Notes: generated from the letters alone by a model not told the origin. DNA of 64,000 nucleotides from Bathynomus jamesi (GCA_023014485.1 JAJOZX010002572.1:62001-126000); one strand, 5' to 3'. Positions 21,853 to 34,140 are shown, counted from the first letter of the stretch. Numbers and translations: made by a program.

Positions 21853-22430
21853 GATGAATAGTCTTCGTGATAGTTGAGAAGTGGAGCGATGATCGTTATA
21901 AAATACCTGCAGGTGTAAGTACAAGAAGAGAACAGATTAGTGATACCCCCTCATATGCCATTGTTTGTACGTTGTGCATAAATAGCGATCAGCCATGCAT
22001 TGATATACGGCTGATGTGGAAGAATGCGTCTGATAATAACGTTCTTGTCCCAACACGAAACCGATTCATCTTCGACAGAATGTTTGAAATCGTCGGTTTC
22101 CGCAAGCTGAAGCCTATATTAGACGCGCGTGTTACGGATATGCTTTATTTTGATACGGTTCTTGAATACGCATACACAGCTCTGCTCGACGGGTTTACCG
22201 AGTGTAGAACTGAACAAGGTGAGAATGGTCTGGAAGTGGATGCTTATTTAAAAGGTTTAGACTCTTCGAAATATCATGAACTTTGGTACAAAGCATTTGA
22301 GCGGTACAGGGTTGAGCTCACCTACACCGTTCACCCTAAAGAATTGTTTCTTTATATAATGAGCAGCTGTCGTTACGACTTAGATTATTTCAACTGCCGC
22401 TATAGTCCAGGCAATCTGGAGCAAAAATAG
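21853..22430 (+). pseudogene. gene A, copy 2 (unknown function)
   Basis: Open from 21867 to 22430, but the real 3' end of A is displaced: a 5.3-kb transposon enters at 22403, so the last residues of the open frame (SPGNLEQK) are transposon sequence. Upstream, a two-base deletion relative to copy 1 near 21860 removes the homologous ATG start from frame, so the listed ATG at 21867 is probably internal. It lacks the gypsy insertion of copy 1 and so shows that element's empty site at about 22005-22035. The C-terminal coding of A resumes as CTATGCATTGTGA at 27747, overlapping B. No domain recognised. Confidence 0.6.
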
Positions 22431-25400
22431 CTTCAACCTGGGCAAAATTGCTTCAGAAGCTTTCTAAACTGTTTCCAGCTCAGGAACCATTGCAGAATAA
22501 CATATCCAAAATCCGACAAAATTGGACCCCGGGAACACCCCCAAAAATTAAATTCAAAATGGCGGACTGGCAGTTTCCTACGAAATACAATAAATTTTAA
22601 TTTCGCTTTGTAGAGAGAGTTATGACGTTTTTCTTGGTCAGTAAAATGTTTTAAAACACATTTTCGTTTCTAAATTAACCTATATGACACTAAAAATTGT
22701 ATTAGGCGGCTAGTATTAAACTATGACGTCACGTAATGTAAATAAAATATACTGTATGGAGTGTATGTGAGAATGGACATTGCTACATCTTTATAAACTT
22801 ATATTATACAACTCTTTAATTCCTACTACCCACTATCAAATCTGCGTATTTGTGCTTGTCATTTTCTTTAAAACTGTTATTATGTACTCCTTTTAAATAC
22901 TGCAACACAGTTTATTAATTTGTGTTTTCTGTTTCAGACTGACTCGGTGTGCGTCCGCCTTCAAGAATGCAGACCCCTGAAGAATTGTGCGTGATTTGTA
23001 AGGAGAAATTGGACAGCGGACAGGAAGTGGTTCACATCTCGCAAAAAGGAGCAGATGGTATAAATGCATCCAGCCGCAGCCGTGGAAGCGATGTTGTTGC
23101 AACAGCTGGAATAAGTGTTCACGTTGTATGTAGGAAAAGGTTTATGGATAAAAAGACCATTGAAATATAGAAGCGACAGACCGCAGCCGAGGCAATACCA
23201 AGGAAAAGTGCTCGTTTTCATGAATACGCATTTTCCAGTGCTACTCACTGTTTGTTTTGTGATACCTTTGTGGACTTTTTTTTCCAAACACAAACCAAAA
23301 TCAGAGCATGTCAAAATAAGAACTACAGAGTTCTCCGAAACCATAAAAGGTGCTGTGAAAGCCGCTGCGATGAATGGTCGTTTAATGTAAAAGGCCGTCT
23401 GGAGTATTATCTTCGTGATCTTCCTGCTGCAGATTGTGTCTACCATCACACCTGCAGCGTAAATTTTCGAAGTGGAAAAAACATTCCTCGCGCATACTCC
23501 TCCGACGATCATGATTCGAAGAAAGGGAGACCAACTAATGAAGAGCAACACCAAGCATTCCTTCAGACCTGTGCTTACCTGGAAGAGAATGATGATGAAC
23601 AACTGTTGATTGGAGACCTAATTTCCAAAATGGAGGAATATCTTCAAGGAAGTCAGAGCTCTGTCTACGAACGCAGGCACATGAAGAGAAAGCTTTTAGA
23701 ACGTTACGGAGACAAGATCATAATATCAGGTGAAAGTGGGAAGGCAGATGTAGTAACACTACGAGAGACAGCTAATGAAATTCTTATAGATTATCACAAA
23801 AAGTCGAAAGAATGTGATATAGATATAGAGCTACAGAAGATTTACCTAGTAGAAGCTGCTGCAAAAATAATCAGAAGTGATATCAAGTCTGTCGACTCGC
23901 CTAGAAAAGATGTGTATCCATCTCCAAATGACATCACTGCAGAAAGTGCTCTTGATTACATTCCCAACAGTCTGAAATTGCTATTATCAAAAGCATTTGC
24001 GGGACAGGATGCTTCAAGAAAAATAGGTGCAATTGGGCAGAGCATTATGCAAGCAACCCGTCCTAGAGGATTACTATGTCCACTACAGATCGGTTTGTCG
24101 GTTCAGCTACACCACAACTTTAGGTCAAGGTACCTTATTGACGTTCTCCATCAGCTGGGTTACTGTTCGTCGTATGCAGAAGTAACAAGATTCGAAAGAA
24201 ACGCGGCGCTGGCAAGTGGGTCTGGCTCTTTTACTGTTGATGAAAACACTGCAGTCCTTCTAGCAGCAGATAACGTCGATCATGATGTCTGCACTTTGGA
24301 TGGGAAGAATACCTTTCATGGAATGGGTATGATTGCCGCAATAACTCCGAAGATCAAGATCCACCCTTCTATTCACAGGCGTAATGTTGGTGACAATGAC
24401 ATTAAGAAGATTGCAACCGTTGACATTAGGGAATATAGACACGCGAGAAGCATGTTGAGGGACATCTCATTCCGCGAACTTCCAGTACCCACTGCCACCA
24501 TAAGTCGACTTAGTCTTCTCTGGCAGATATCTTCAGCAGAAAGATCAGGTCCAAGTTGGTCCGGAACAATGCAGGCAATTCACGGTGGATCAAGTGTCTC
24601 ACATCCAGGTGTGGCGTCGATCACGTTCCTTCCCATCATAGATATGTCGCCAACTGACATGACCTGCATATTTTCGACATTACTATATTTGAGCAAGATA
24701 GCACGCGATCAAAAAGTCCCATGCATTATTACCTTTGATCAGCCTTTGTTCTGGAAAGCTTCCCAAATCATCAATGAACAGAGAGACCTGCAGGACATTG
24801 TTTTAATGCTGGGATCATTTCACACTCTGATGAATCTTTTGGGAGCAGTCGGTACTCTTATGAATGGTTCAGGATTGTCTGAAGTACTTCAAGAAATATA
24901 CGGACCAAATGCCGTGCAACACATGATGTCTGGAAAAGCTGTTTCAAGAGCGATACGTGGTCATATGATAGTAGATGCAGCTCTTAGTACCTTACTAGTC
25001 GCAGACGTTTTCCCTCGTAATGAAGATGGAACTCCTCATGACCTCCATAAGGAAGCTTGTGACCTGCTCGACGATGTTATGACCGCCAAACAATCAGTTG
25101 AGGATGTGGAATCTTCGAATGCATTGTCTCAGATTGCTACCACTTTGGATGCGAAGAAAACTGACCTACAATCTACTTCGCAAACAAGTCAACTCTGGTT
25201 GGAATATCAGCGAATGATCAACATTGCACGTTCCTTGATAACAGCAGACAGAACCGGCTCGTGGGATTTGCACTTGCAAGCTATGCTGGAGACCATCCCC
25301 ATAATTGCAGCAGCCGGACATCACAATTACCTGAAATCGATATACCTGTACCTGCAGAAAATGTTAAGTTTGCCTTCTGAAAATCCAGCCGTTAACAAAA

Positions 25401-27746
25401 TGTTCCAGGAAGGTAAGTTTGTGGTAAGAAGAAGCGACAGATTATGGGCCGGACTCGGCACAGACCTGGTGATAGAACAAGTACTAATGCGTTCCCTGAA
25501 AAGAAGAGGCGGACTGACACGCGGAAGTGGATTTACAGACATCCACAGGACAACGTGGCTCTTTTCTATGCCTCTGTGTTCCACTTATAACTTAGCAATG
25601 CAGGAATACACCAGAGTTTTGTTGGAAAGTAGTGAACAGCACAAGGAAATGAGGGGAAGTAGACAAATCAGGGACAGTAATGACATGAAGAAAGTACTTG
25701 AACGTCTGGAATCCTTATCCCCATTCCATTCTACCTCGGGTCTCTGCAACATTGTAACAGGGCTAACTGCTGATCCTGGAGTTAACGTTCATCAATTGCA
25801 TTCAATCGGTACGAACATTGTCGTAAAAATGATTGGGAAACAAGCCTTTACATATTCTGCCAAAAGATCTGACAAAGTGAAAACACTAGGATCTGCTTCT
25901 GCCGTTGTGATCACTGATGCTTCAGATATAGAAGTAGATCCTGCACTACTGTTTCAGAGAATGATGACTGTTGCCACTGGCGGAGACATGAATCTTGAAG
26001 ATGTCATGTGTTACGAACTGTGTGCATATCCTCCTGCATTGTTCGAATCACGAAGTATCTTGAGGAAACCCGATAAGTCTCAGCTAGCTCATGCAATAAT
26101 CAAATACACTGACACTTTACGCATGGAAGAAGTTCAAGAAATTCAGTGCACAGACCAGTACGTATTGGATGGTGGATCTCTACTACATCGTGTTTCCTGG
26201 CGTCAAGATGAAACATATGACAGCATCGCCAACTCATATGCCGATTTCACTCTGAAAACATATGGAAAAGCAATCATTGTTTTTGATGGCTACAGCAGCT
26301 CTCCTACGATCAAGGACATGACCCACAGAAGACGCAGCACCAAGACAAGCAGAAATGTGAATCTCAGTCCAAGCATGAAGTTTGTTGGCCAGAAGGAACA
26401 CTTCTTGGCTAATGAAAACAACAAGCAAGCATTTATTTCCCTCGTAGGTGAGATGTTGAAGAAGCACGGGTGTACTGTTCACAACGCAGATGGGGATGCT
26501 GATGTGGACATCGTTCGTGCAGCAGTTTCCTCATCAGAAAATGCAACTACAACAGTAATAGGGGAAGACACCGACTTGCTGATTCTCCTTCTGTACCATG
26601 CCAAGGACTGGTTTCAAGTTGTACTATCGCAGCGATATAAGACGGGGACCATCTCCTAATCCTGTGTATGATATTCTCAGCATTCAATCATTGTTAGGCA
26701 GTGACATCTGCAAGTATCTCCTGTTTGTGCATGCTTTCACGGGCTGTGATAGCACATCCAGAATTTTTTCGATCGGTAAAGCCAAAGCATTCGACACACT
26801 GATGAAGGTGGCTGAACTCCGTTCAGTTGCAAATACATTCTGTTCTGATTGTTGCCAACACTCTGACATTGAAGCCGCTGGAAGAAAGGCAATGCTTCTG
26901 TTGTATGGCTGCAAAACACTTGAATCCACTAACGCACTACGTCATCGAATGTTAGTTGAAAAGGTAGCTACAGCTAAATCTTTTGTTACACCCGAACGTT
27001 TGCCACCTACCGATGCGTCCACAAAGTACCACAGCTTTCGCACATACTTTCAAATACTAATCTGGAAGTCTACAAAAGAGAAGATCGATGCAGAACAGTG
27101 GGGTTGGTATGTAAAGAATAATTCCTACTACCCTACAGCCTGCGACAAGCCACCAGCTCCAAATTATCTACTCAACATGATCCGCTGCTCCTGCAAGACG
27201 AAATGTGCTACTTCAAGATGTGGATGCAAGCGTAATGGAATGCCCTGTTCAGCCGCTTGTGGCGAGTGCCAAATCAGTGGTTGCGATAACAACCCAAGTA
27301 CCGGTAATCTATCCGATGATAGTGATGAAGAGGATTAATTTCTGTATGTTTGTGACCAGGTATCACTTCTTCTGTAATGAACATAACTTGAAACTGGGAA
27401 AAAAATAATTGTTGTATTATTGATTATAAAAATCTGTAAAAAGCTATATAACATTATATTTGCGTAATAACTGGTTGTGTTGTATATTGTTGAATTATTT
27501 AAAACATTACAACTGAAAGAAAAAGCATCAAATGTATCTCTATAAATAAAAGCGTAAATTATATATTATTTTTTTTCGTAGGAAACATCCAGTCCGCCAT
27601 TTTGAATTTCATTTTTGTGGGTGTTCCCGGGGTCCAATTTTGTCGGATTTTGGATATGTCATTCGGCAATGGTTCCTGAGCTGGAAACAGTTTAGAAAGC
27701 TTCTGAAGCAATTTTGCCCAGGTCTAACTACAAATTGCCTGGACTA
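22403..27746 (+). mobile_element. 5.3-kb DNA transposon with long TIRs and a CXC-domain protein
   Basis: TIRs of roughly 175-183 bp (22403-22585 and 27575-27746) begin TAGTCCAGGCAA and end TTGCCTGGACTA. It splits the A/B gene pair exactly at the codon before the A stop. The flanking CTA at 22400-22402 and 27747-27749 is a 3-bp target duplication (copy 1 gives the uninterrupted CGCTATGCATTG). It encodes one long protein. TIR length, duplication size and protein do not let me place it in a named superfamily; KDZ-type elements also have CXC domains but different target duplications. Confidence 0.88.
22967..27338 (+). pseudogene. transposon-encoded protein: zinc-finger N-terminus, PIN-like core, CXC domain
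   Basis: The frame begins MQTPEELCVICKEKL, a Cys-rich N-terminal module with HVVCRKRF, meets one in-frame TAG at 23168-23170, and continues in the same frame to 26659. Near 26600 the homology shifts by one base into 26598-27338. The core has GEDTDLLILLLYHAKD and then FVHAFTGCDSTSRIFSIGK, a pair of motifs resembling the acidic active site of PIN/FEN-type nucleases. The C-terminus, MIRCSCKTKCATSRCGCKR to CGECQISGCDNN, is a tesmin/TSO1-like CXC repeat, a DNA-binding zinc fold. About 1450 residues in total. Multicopy proteins of this layout occur in many invertebrate genomes; their catalytic role is not known to me. With only one stop and one frameshift it is a nearly intact copy. Confidence 0.75.
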
Positions 27747-27748
27747 CT

Positions 27749-28114
27749 ATGCATTGTGAAGAAGAGTTCACGATTGAAAAGCTCGGGTCGGTAAGAATAA
27801 ACCCTCGATTGGAAAGGAATGTTTATAAACTTGAATTTAATAATGATGTTGTGGCTAACAATGCCCCCTTCGTACGTGCTTTTGATTGTATTCTGTCCGT
27901 GTTTAAAGATACCTTGCCAACCGAATGTAAAGTGGGCATAAAAATAGTATTGAACGAATTGAAGTCCCTTTACATCGAGTATAGGCCTCCCTATAACCTG
28001 AGCGGTGAAATAATGTTAAATCGTATTTACTGCATAGTGCAAAGCAACAATGATATAACTGTGGACTCGATCACGTGCGAGTTTAGTATTTTAGTTAAGC
28101 GTAGTAGAACATAA
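27749..28114 (+). CDS. gene B, copy 2, intact ORF (unknown function)
   Basis: 121-aa ORF starting at the ATG that in the uninterrupted arrangement overlaps the gene A stop. The sequence is soluble-looking, with the segments INPRLERNVYKLEF, CILSVFKDTLPTECKVG and ELKSLYIEYRPPYNLSG, and ends KRSRT. No signal peptide, membrane helix or known domain. The start is supported by the conserved ATGCATTGTGAAGAAGAG in copy 1 and by similarity beginning there in copy 3. The upstream transposon has separated it from A, so any promoter in A's direction is lost. Function not recognised. Confidence 0.6.
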   Translation: MHCEEEFTIEKLGSVRINPRLERNVYKLEFNNDVVANNAPFVRAFDCILSVFKDTLPTECKVGIKIVLNELKSLYIEYRPPYNLSGEIMLNRIYCIVQSNNDITVDSITCEFSILVKRSRT

Positions 28115-28167
28115 TGTGTATATAGATTGCTCCTTTACTATTTTGATGTTTATATATTATTTTTTGT

Positions 28168-28199
<32 letters not shown>

Positions 28200-28201
28200 C
28201 A

Positions 28202-29101
28202 CAGGGCGTCCCAAAAAAATGTATACACACTTTAACAGCTGATAGCTCAATTGATGTTTCTTTCTTTCCAAGTTAAACCCATTAGAATTAATAATGGCAG
28301 TCAGACTAAGCTTTGAACAAAGGAAATTCATTCTAAAATGCTACTGGAAGTGTGAAAACGCAGTTGAAGTGCAAAGACAGTTTAGGAGGGAGTTTCAAAC
28401 AGATCCACCAACGCGACTTACCATCACTCGAATTAGAGATAAGTTTGAAGCCGATGGAACTGTTCAGAATGTCCACAAGAAGCGTTCCGGAAGACCACGG
28501 ACATCGACAAGCCCCACAAAGCAAGAAAGAGTACTGGAAACGTATCACCAAAGTCCAAGAAAATCTGTGCGGCAAGCGAGTCGTGAGGTAGGAATTTCAG
28601 AATCGTCTGTCCAACGCATTTTGAAGCGCTGTCAATGGAAAAGTTACATTCCAAGATTAGTCCATGCTATTAATGAAGATGATCCGGACCGAAGAGTGGA
28701 GTATTGCGAGTGGTACTTGGCACGATGTGGATGTGGATTGGACGAAGGGGTTTCGTAGAATACCCTCCGCGTTCACCAGACCTCACACCACTAGACTTTT
28801 TTATGGGGATACTTAAAAGACAAGTCTACGCTATAAAACCTGCAACAGTCGCTGAATTGAGAGCAGCCATTGAACGAGAATGCACACAAATACCAAACGA
28901 AATGTTTCGTGATGTTTGCGATTCCATTGCTTCGCGTTATCAGCAGTGCCTGGACCAGAACGGACGTCGGTTTGAAAACAGGCGTTGACAAAACAATTAA
29001 ATAATGTCTGTAGATTCTATTACATTTTGAAAATGAAATGTATTTTAATAAACACTGCCTTTATAATTATTTAAAGTGTGTATACATTTTTTTGGGACAC
29101 C

Positions 29102-29104
<3 letters not shown>
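28202..29104 (+). mobile_element. mariner element, internally deleted (family 2)
   Basis: TIRs of about 34 bp, CAGGGCGTCCCAAAAAAATG at the left and its complement ending GGGACACCCTG at the right, inside TA-repeat flanks. About 0.9 kb. Transposase pieces: 28294-28758 holds the helix-turn-helix region ([19 protein letters not shown]; [17 protein letters not shown]) and 28704-28988 the C-terminal RSPDLTPLDFF block. The middle, with the first two catalytic Asp residues, is deleted, so it is non-autonomous. Confidence 0.92.

Positions 29105-29162
<58 letters not shown>
29104..29162. repeat. (TA)n microsatellite between two mariners
   Basis: TA tract immediately abutting the right end of the family-2 mariner. 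Confidence 0.95.
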
Positions 29163-29167
<5 letters not shown>

Positions 29168-29216
29168 TCTTAGCTCAACTTGTGTATTTCTTATACTCTT
29201 ATTTTTTTATTGTATA

Positions 29217-30424
29217 CAGGGTGTCCCATACGTTCGGCATCATAGGAGAAACTCATATTTTTCTATTTCTACAAACCATAATTCATATTTTTCACTTTCT
29301 ACAGGCCATAATGTCTGTGAGCAAGAAAGAACGAATCCAAATAATTCTACTCATAGGAAATCGGAGTCAAAGAGAGGCCGCTGCTGAATTTAACAGACTG
29401 CATCCAGACCGCGAGCCAATAACACAGAGTTGTGTTAGCAGACTTGTTGCAAAGTTTAAGGAAACAGGATCCATTGAAGATAAACCACGCAGTGGACCTT
29501 CAAGGAGGTCCACTGACTACGATACGCGATTGCTATCCTGCCTCATTTTAATAGAAGTCCCAATAAGTCTCTTCGGCGATTGTCCGCCGAAACAGGAGTG
29601 TCGAAAAGTAGCATCCATCGCATTCTTCAGGCTCACAAATGGCATCCATATAAACTTCAGATCCTACAGAAATTAAGCGAAGATGATCCCGACCGGCGGA
29701 TGGAATTTTGTGAATGGGCTACGGAACAATATGCTCGGGATGCCAATTTCCCGTCCACCATTCTGTTCAGTGACGAGGCTGTTTTTTATGGAAATGGTGA
29801 GGTAAATCGACAGAACACCTGCTACTGGTCTCAAAACAACCCTCACTGGTATACCTCTTCAAAGGAACAAGGTGCATCTCGGGTGATGGTATGGTGCGGC
29901 ATTTGGAAGGATCGCATCATAGGCCCCCTCTTTTTCGTTGAACATGTCACTGGAGGCACCTACCTACGTATGTTCAAGGAAGAAGCATTTCCCAGTGTCT
30001 TGAACGAAGAAGGAAATTTCCCAACATGGTTCCAGCAAGACGGCGCTCCTGCACATTACAGCACCCAAGTAAGGGAATACCTGTACCAACAATTCCCTGG
30101 TCATTGAATAGGACGTCGTGGGCCTGTGGAATGGCCAGCTAGAAGCCCGGATCTCACGCCACTAGATTTTTATCTCTGGGGCCACTTGAAAGCGCTGGTA
30201 TACGCAGAGAAAATTAGGAGTGTTGAACATTTGCGGCAGCGCATTATTGGGGCATGTAACACCATTACTCCTGACATCATTCACCGTGTGCTTGCTGACT
30301 GGGTATCACGTCTGAATTTGTGTATTGAAAACAATGGTGGACATATTGAGCACGTTCTGTAAATAAAAGCTTTTGTTTTGCCTTTATTATTTTTCCTATG
30401 ATGCCGGACTTATGGGACACCCTG
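29217..30424 (+). mobile_element. mariner element (family 3), copy 1
   Basis: TIRs of about 30 bp, CAGGGTGTCCCATACGTTCGG at left (ATAAGTCCGG in the other copy) and CCGGACTTATGGGACACCCTG at right, with TA flanks. Length 1208 bp. Almost the same sequence recurs at 57803-59014. Contains a damaged transposase gene. Confidence 0.94.
29311..30362 (+). pseudogene. mariner family-3 transposase, frameshift and stop
   Basis: From the ATG of MSVSKKERIQ at 29311, helix-turn-helix segments RSQREAAAEFNRLHP and SAETGVSKSSIHRILQAHK lie in different frames, with a frame change around 29555-29600. Catalytic residues: FSDEAVFYG, FQQDGAPAHY, and RSPDLTPLDFYLW after a TGA at 30105 (TGG in the 58.7-kb copy). Spacing from the second Asp to the Asp of SPD is 37 residues. 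Confidence 0.9.
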
Positions 30425-30898
30425 TGTATATATATATATATATATTTTCCTCGTTTAGTTCTAGTCTATTTCTTTTTTTTTTGTCTTCGATCCTAACCGT
30501 CTCTTGTAAATAAGAATTAGACCACCTTTATTTCACTCTGGCACATTTCATATGTTTAAACCAAATTCATTTTGAAATGCCTAATATAAACTAGTTTATT
30601 CACACTTAAATAAATGTTACAGTAAACTGCGTTGATAGGTAAATATAATTAACACTACAAATCATCTTTTAATAGAGTTCGCCAACTATCACAGAAATTA
30701 AGGTGTTGTAAGTTGTTAGTGTGGACAGGCGAGACATTATTAAAATGTTTGTGGAGGAGGGAGAATGGGGATCGGGAGGGTGGGGTGGGGTGGAAGTTAA
30801 TCATTTAAGACAGGGAAAGGTCTGAACTCAAATCCCCCAAAAGTGGAAGAAAATATTTTCAGCTGAGTTGCTGGGGGAGAGAGCGAATTGGGGGAAAG

Positions 30899-30900
<2 letters not shown>
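30425..30900. other. spacer with G-rich run
   Basis: No gene seen. A G-rich stretch at about 30750-30795 (GGGAGGGTGGGGTGGGGTGG) has the spacing of a potential G-quadruplex on the plus strand. A (TA)n tract follows at 30905-30940. Confidence 0.5.
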
Positions 30901-30939
<39 letters not shown>

Positions 30940-30943
<4 letters not shown>

Positions 30944-31722
30944 CCCATTAAGCGCTGATGGTGCAGAAATGCTACACCAAATTAATTTGATTGTTACTCG
31001 GTAGATATTTTTGTTACTGAAAATATCTTTTCAATTTATGTAAATACATTATATACACTAAATATTTACAGGAAAAAAATTAGAGAAAAATAATTTTAAA
31101 TGTTATTAGTAATTATCCAAAAAAAAATTTCTTTTATTTGCAATTTCACACATGTTTTGATTTCCGTTTTGGCGCTATTTTATACTAACAGATGTAAAAC
31201 GACCTTGTCAGTTTTTGAGGTTAGAGTGCTGGAGAAGGTTGTACTCAGAGTTATCCTAAAGTTTTATGAAAATCAGTGAATTATTACGACACAAACATCT
31301 CTGATGCAGATCTGCACCGTTAGCGGAAAACCAGAAATACCTTACTTTTTAGGTAAGTGCTGCCAGTTCTTTAAGTTTCATTTATTTTGGGGCCACTATT
31401 ACATTTTTTTATGCAATAATATAAGTCACTGAAAATTTGTTTCCATGTTATTATATTCGTAGAGGGCGAGTTCATATAAGGGTAACTAGTATATTTATTT
31501 CTTTATTTTTTTGTTTTTGTAAAATAAATATCACTATTTGTTTTCTAACGTAAATTTCATTACCTGCTGATGGTGCAGATGTGTCACCAGTTCGTATTTC
31601 AAACAATAAACAATTTTTTATTTATTTGTTTATTATTACCTTAGTCAGAGTCCCCTGTATCACATATATAAAAATAATATATTTATGACCAACATAAAGG
31701 GATCCTGCGGTTAATAGGTTAA
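30940..31722. mobile_element. piggyBac-like non-autonomous element
   Basis: Both ends lie at TTAA (30940-30943 and 31719-31722), the target site of piggyBac elements. The TIRs are short and imperfect: TTAACCCATTAAGCGC at left and GCGGTTAATAGGTTAA at right. The motif CTGATGGTGCAGA occurs near both ends, as a subterminal repeat. No transposase frame. Confidence 0.65.
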
Positions 31723-31929
31723 GTGAAAATTTGTTTAAAATAATACGCTGGTTTGAATATTCATTAAATATATACAAATTAAACATTCAGTTTATATTGT
31801 TTCCCGAAAGGATCCCCTGATAGTTCTTTTAATTGGCAAGACATTTTACTTGTTTGAAAAATTTTCTGATAACTGTTGTACCCGGAAAGACCAGTCCTAG
31901 AGACAATATAGATAAATCTTTATAAACCA

Positions 31930-32630
31930 TTAGTTAAACCCATTTGCAACATCCTCCATCCCTTTTCACCATCACTCAACCCCCGTTTGCAACATTGATC
32001 AACATTGCAATTGCACTCTCCCATTTTTCACTCATACTACTTATGTCGACAATATGGTATTAATAAGTGCTTCTGCTAAAGGTCTAGACTGTCTTCTGAA
32101 GATCTGCAAATTATATTCGTAGAACTCTGATATTATTTTCAATGTTACAAAAACTGAGGTTATGCATTTCCATTCCAAAACTTCTTATCTAATCAGTCAG
32201 CTGATAGTAGTTTCAAAATGAGAGGTGAACCAAAAGAGCAAGTTCAAAAACTTAGGTATTTGGGTCAAATTATCACTAACTTCTTGAATTATAACTCAGA
32301 TACTGTGTTATAACATCGAAGCTTCTGTGCTAAGTAATATAACTATTCTCTTTCGTACCTTCTGCACTATTATATATGGGTAACAACTCCAGGTTAATTC
32401 TTTAAAAGATCCTGGCAGAACGCTTAATTTGCTTTATAACAGGTCTTTTGGACTGCTACATAAGTTACCTCCAAAATGCTCAGCTTTGAAATGTTTGCTT
32501 GCTAGCCACAGTGCCTCGAGCCTTATGGAGGTAACAAGACGTCTAACGCAGAATGAAAAAATCAACCAACACACGTATCCAAAGTATGAGCTTCATCGTA
32601 TGAAAATTTGTCTGTAGCTCCACGTAACAG
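31930..32630 (+). mobile_element. LINE 3' fragment, degenerate
   Basis: Protein-level traces of an RT C-terminal half: MVLISASAKGLDCLLKIC at about 32055 matches the segment after the YADD box (here damaged to VDN). After a frame change, YNRSFGLLHKLPPKCSA (32429-32617) matches the motif before CSASFMF in LINE A. Same LINE group as 8736-10140, opposite orientation. Confidence 0.7.
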
Positions 32631-32657
32631 TGGCATCGCTATATTTCATTACTTGTA

Positions 32658-33144
32658 CAGTGAACCCCGTTTAGCGATTGGTGTAGTTAACGATAAAACC
32701 GTTTAGCGACAAGCCCTCAGAGAGAATATATTGTTCATTTAACGATTAATCACCGATTAACGATGACCTAACGATGCTCGCCCGAGCGAGATTCTCCTTC
32801 CAAGCAATAATTTTCTCCTACTCCCACCACAACCACCATCGATTTTCACCCATGCTGCACTCCACCCAACCTAAAGTAATTAATTTTTTCTTTCTTTATT
32901 TATTTATTTATTATGTTTATTTAATTGTTTTTATTATTAATTTACAGCAAAATAAGTTATTACATTGTTAAAATAAACTTTTAACCATGGGAAATAACTG
33001 TTTTTAAGTCTTGGAACAGTGTAGTTTCGAAAAGTTTTGCACCAGTTAGCCCATTTACATGTTATAATGGGTTTATTTAACGATATTTTCAATTAACGAT
33101 GGTTTATTTTGAACCAATTACGATCGTTAACCGGGGGTCCACTG
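32658..33144. mobile_element. pogo/Tigger-like MITE
   Basis: Imperfect TIRs CAGTGAACCCCGTTTAGCGAT and ATCGTTAACCGGGGGTCCACTG with TA on both sides. Internal repeats of TTTAACGAT and TTAACGAT continue the TIR theme. No coding frame. TIR style and TA target match pogo/Tigger-type elements. Confidence 0.75.
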
Positions 33145-33239
33145 TAATGCTATTCTTTGTATTTGTATCTTTACTTTTACTTTTATTTCTATTTTATTTT
33201 TGAATTTGAATCTAATATACTATTTCAGAAATGAAGCCT

Positions 33240-33244
33240 TATAT

Positions 33245-33293
<49 letters not shown>
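33240..33293. repeat. (TA)n microsatellite
   Basis: Long TA tract with one phase slip near 33255. Confidence 0.95.
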
Positions 33294-33295
<2 letters not shown>

Positions 33296-34140
33296 CAATT
33301 TTTTGCGCACACCTACAGGTCGCTACAATTGGTGTAGAACAATGCGGTTTTCATCATTCGATGCGTCTTTTTATTGTGCAGTGCCCATGCTAAAAAAAAA
33401 ATTCCCTAACATAATTCCTTCCCCCCTTTTAGGGGTACAGTTCTTCCCATGCCTGTACACGCATTTTTTAATTTTTCATTTTTAATCATAATTTTGGCAC
33501 AAAATAAGTCAATATTTACTAAACATTTAATATCATTCGATTCACAAAAGATTTATTTATCGATTCAATTTTAAAAAAGTATATATTTTTAAAATTCATA
33601 AAGAACTTTTTGCAAAAAACTAAAAACAAGCATGCATTTTTAAAATTCAATGATTTTTATACAAAATATTTTGCTATTTTTAAAATTCAATGATTTTTAT
33701 ACAAAATATTTTGATATTTGTTATAATTTTAACATTTTTCGATTCACAAAAGATTTCTTTATCGATTCAATACCAAAAATTACATAATTAAAACGGGCAA
33801 TTTAAATAAACACGAGTTTAAAGTTAAACGAGCCACACTCGAAATTATTTACCGTGACTTTTGTGCGTTTTATTACTGTGGCTTTTGTACAAATAATTTT
33901 ACGTATACACAAACAATTTGATAGGATATTGATTTATCATTCTATTTTTTAGTTGTCATAGAAATACGTTAATTAAGTTATCTGATTAGATGCGCTTTTA
34001 TAGTTGAAGATCATTTTTAGAAAATTATTTATTTTCCCCACTTTAAAATATTACAAAATTTCTATTAGGTATCCTAATATCATTATGCCTGTCGCTGTAA
34101 GTAAGAAAATAGCAATTAAATAATTAATTTTAAAACATTA
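33294..34140. other. AT-rich spacer with short direct repeats
   Basis: No gene seen. A 37-bp unit (TTTTTAAAATTCAATGATTTTTATAC...) is repeated in tandem at 33638-33712, and ATTCACAAAAGATTT.TTTATCGATTCAA occurs twice (about 33540 and 33740). Confidence 0.6.

Noticed and set aside
23252..26659. Host gene for the 1135-aa frame
   Set aside because: It lies inside 175-bp TIRs with a target duplication and splits another gene pair, so it belongs to a transposon.
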